This document shows, piece after piece, positions 3,744-5,584 of a stretch of DNA of 5,584 nucleotides. The notes under the pieces were generated by a model that did not search any database, was not told the origin of the DNA, and saw only the letters and a program-made list of their open reading frames with translations. A program made the position numbers and the translations under genes. Origin of the DNA: Anaerolineae bacterium (GTDB lineage Bacteria; Chloroflexota; Anaerolineae; Aggregatilineales; UBA2796); the NCBI GenBank assembly GCA_020851855.1, contig JADZBY010000456.1:1-5584 (forward strand), written 5' to 3'. Each line of letters opens with the position of its first letter. Position 1 is the stretch's first letter.

Positions 3744-5584
3744 ATGTTGTCTCTCGCGCCGTCTGACCTGCTTTTCTACACCGCCACGCTCGTCATCACC
3801 AGCGTGACAATCCTGATCGCGCTCGTGGTGCTGCTGCTCTTGCTCTGGCAGGACTCCCGCAGCGACCTTAACCTCACCTTCGCCCTGTTCCTGGGCATGG
3901 TCGTGCTGTGGGCCAGCGGCAATCTGCTCAGCCGTTTTGCCGCGCTGGGCGGAGCCGCGCCGGACCTGGTCGCCACGGGCGTACGATTGCTCGAGATCGG
4001 CTTCACCGGTTCGTGCGTGGGCATTTACCTGTTCACGCTCATCCTGACCGGCGGGCGCGGCCAGCAGTTCACGCAGCTGGCGGCGGCCAGTATCGCCCTG
4101 GTGGTTATCTATCAGGCCGTCCTGGCCCTCACCTCATCCGCGCCCGCTTACTACATCCGGGACGACGGCACGCTGGCGTATTCCTTCAGCCCGTTCGGCG
4201 CGCTGCTGTACGCCACCTTTGCCCTGGTCACCATGCTCATGGCCTGGCAGCGGCCCGGCAAGATCAAAGGACGCTGGCTGCGCGTCGGCATCCTCGTGTT
4301 CTGCCTCGGCATCCTGATCGACCTGATCAGCCCGGAATTGCGCAACCGCGCCGTCGGCATGAATATCGGCGCGCTGGCCACGCTGTTGACCGGCTACGCC
4401 ATGCTGCGCATCCAGATCATCGACCCGCTGGCCGGGCGCGCCACGCAGCTTCAGGCCGTGCGCGACGTGGGGCTGGCCATCACCAGCCGGCTGAACCTGC
4501 AAGAGGTGCTGAGCGCCATCGCGGCGCAGGCGGCGGGCGTCCTGAATGCGGACGGCGCGGCGATCTTCCTGAACCAGGGTGACTGGCTGGCGCTGGCCGC
4601 CGTGCACAACATGCCCACCACCTTCATCGGGCAACGGCTGGCGTGGGGCGAAGGGCTGGCCGGGAAAGCCGCCGCCGCCCGCCAGTCCACGCGCGTAGAC
4701 GATTACCGGCGGGACTGGAACGGCGCGCCGGACATGCCCTTTGCCCATGATTCGTTCGGCTCGGTGGTCGCCGCGCCGCTCATGTTCGCGGGCGAGGTGA
4801 TGGGCGTGCTCGAAGTGATCCAGGGCGTGCATGGCCGCCGCTTTGACCGCGACGACGTGCGCCTTTTGGAGCTTCTCGGCCCGCAAGCCGCCGTCGCCAT
4901 CACAAACAGCCGCCTGTTCGAGCGCCAGCGTGGCCTGATGAGCGAGCTTGAGGTGGCCGTCGCCCACCTGCGCGAATTGGACGAGCAGAAGACGCAGATG
5001 ATCCAGATGACCAGCCACCAGCTCAAGAACCCGCTTCAGGCGGCGATGGTCAGCCTGGAATTGCTGGAAGACGAGTCGGACGGGCGCTTCACCGAGCAGA
5101 TGCACAAGGATGCGGGCGATGTGTGGACGGCGCTGCAACGCATGGAGCGCATCGTGCACAACATCTTGAACCTGGAATCGCTGCAATCGGGCAAGCTGGC
5201 GTACGACGAGTGCTCGGTAGAGCAGATCGTCGTCGCCGTGGCGCACGACTACCGCGAGCAGGCAGTGCGCGGCGGCGTCGATCTGTCGGTGAGCATCCCA
5301 GAGCCGCTGGCGGGCATCACCGGCAACCAGCACTACCTGACGCAAGCGCTGGCTAATCTGGTGGAAAACGCGGTGAAATTCACCCCGACGGGCGGCAAGG
5401 TGGTGGTCAGCGCAGAGAACGCGCCGGAGAGCGTGCTGATCCGCGTCGAAGACACCGGGATCGGCATCCCGGATACGATGCTGTCGCGCGTCTTCGAGCG
5501 CTTTTTCCGGGCGCGCCAGCCGGGGACCGACCATGTGAGCGGGTCCGGGCTGGGCCTGAGCCTGGTCAAGGCGGTGATCGACGC
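3744..5584 (+). CDS. Membrane sensor histidine kinase, 7TM-GAF-HisKA-HATPase (3' end cut by window)
   Basis: The frame is open from ATG 3744 to the window edge (613 complete codons, no stop), so it is the partial gene of an inner-membrane sensor kinase. Seven hydrophobic segments lie at about residues 11-34, 43-63, 79-101, 111-130, 148-167, 179-197 and 203-222, with short loops, resembling 7TM-type kinase sensor regions. A GAF domain (about 236-388) and a short coiled coil (about 390-415) follow. The H-box SHQLKNPLQ places the phosphorylated His at 425. The ATP-binding domain shows N-box NLVENAVKF (Asn542), G1 DTGIGIP (570-576), F-box FERFF (584-588) and G2 GSGLGL (600-605). Only a short C-terminal tail should be missing, unless further domains follow. 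An in-frame TGA at 3726 makes ATG 3744 the first possible ATG; no clear ribosome binding site precedes it, suggesting coupling to the regulator gene. The signal sensed is unknown: it could be in the membrane or a small ligand at the GAF domain. Confidence 0.95.
   Translation, partial: MLSLAPSDLLFYTATLVITSVTILIALVVLLLLLWQDSRSDLNLTFALFLGMVVLWASGNLLSRFAALGGAAPDLVATGVRLLEIGFTGSCVGIYLFTLILTGGRGQQFTQLAAASIALVVIYQAVLALTSSAPAYYIRDDGTLAYSFSPFGALLYATFALVTMLMAWQRPGKIKGRWLRVGILVFCLGILIDLISPELRNRAVGMNIGALATLLTGYAMLRIQIIDPLAGRATQLQAVRDVGLAITSRLNLQEVLSAIAAQAAGVLNADGAAIFLNQGDWLALAAVHNMPTTFIGQRLAWGEGLAGKAAAARQSTRVDDYRRDWNGAPDMPFAHDSFGSVVAAPLMFAGEVMGVLEVIQGVHGRRFDRDDVRLLELLGPQAAVAITNSRLFERQRGLMSELEVAVAHLRELDEQKTQMIQMTSHQLKNPLQAAMVSLELLEDESDGRFTEQMHKDAGDVWTALQRMERIVHNILNLESLQSGKLAYDECSVEQIVVAVAHDYREQAVRGGVDLSVSIPEPLAGITGNQHYLTQALANLVENAVKFTPTGGKVVVSAENAPESVLIRVEDTGIGIPDTMLSRVFERFFRARQPGTDHVSGSGLGLSLVKAVID

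Noticed and set aside
3908..4582. Open frame of 224 codons on the plus strand
   Set aside because: It is out of frame within the kinase gene, rich in Arg/His/Pro/Gly, and lacks the hydrophobic and GAF patterns seen in the true frame.
4134..5534. Long open frame of 466 codons on the minus strand
   Set aside because: It lies antisense to the histidine kinase, whose frame carries every kinase motif. Its His/Arg/Ala/Gln-rich composition is typical of the complement of GC-rich coding sequence.

Overview
The window is GC-rich bacterial chromosome with ordinary, densely packed genes, all on the + strand. It suggests a high-GC free-living bacterium, most likely Chloroflexota (Anaerolineae-like). That guess rests on the base composition, on intergenic CTCACCCCC...GGGGGTGAGG inverted repeats of a kind I associate with that phylum, and on the 7TM-GAF histidine kinase architecture. 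It is inference; no rRNA or other phylogenetic marker beyond prfB is present.

Layout: (1) The last 38 codons of an unidentified gene end at 117. (2) The region 118-496 holds a repeat element: outer CTCACCCCC-type arms, a long inner hairpin and a perfect 26-bp palindrome, bracketed by two identical 17-bp direct repeats. The right-hand 17-mer stops 2 bp before the -35 box of a good sigma70-type promoter (TTGAGA-18 bp-TATAAT). (3) That promoter drives prfB (497-1598), encoding peptide chain release factor 2. It carries the classic programmed +1 frameshift at CTT TGA C (560-566), so a full-length product of 366 aa is made only by recoding, and plain ORF calling misses the true N-terminus. A GC-rich stem-loop at 1622-1657 probably terminates it. 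(4) A GTG-started gene (1705-2694) encodes a medium-chain dehydrogenase/reductase with an intact Rossmann nucleotide-binding motif but no recognisable zinc sites. (5) The region 2695-3018 holds a second, different copy of the CTCACCCCC-type inverted repeat, then a TATAAT box. (6) A two-component pair follows: an OmpR/PhoB-type response regulator (3019-3711) and, after a 32-bp gap containing a perfect 7-bp-arm hairpin, a membrane histidine kinase (3744 to the window edge) with seven predicted membrane spans, GAF, HisKA and HATPase domains.

The regulator and kinase almost certainly form one operon and one phosphorelay. The other genes look functionally independent. I found no evidence of a new biological system. 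The most notable items are the prfB recoding site, the nested repeat with flanking 17-bp duplications next to the prfB promoter, and the kinase reading frame, which runs off the window without a stop and hides beneath a long spurious antisense ORF.
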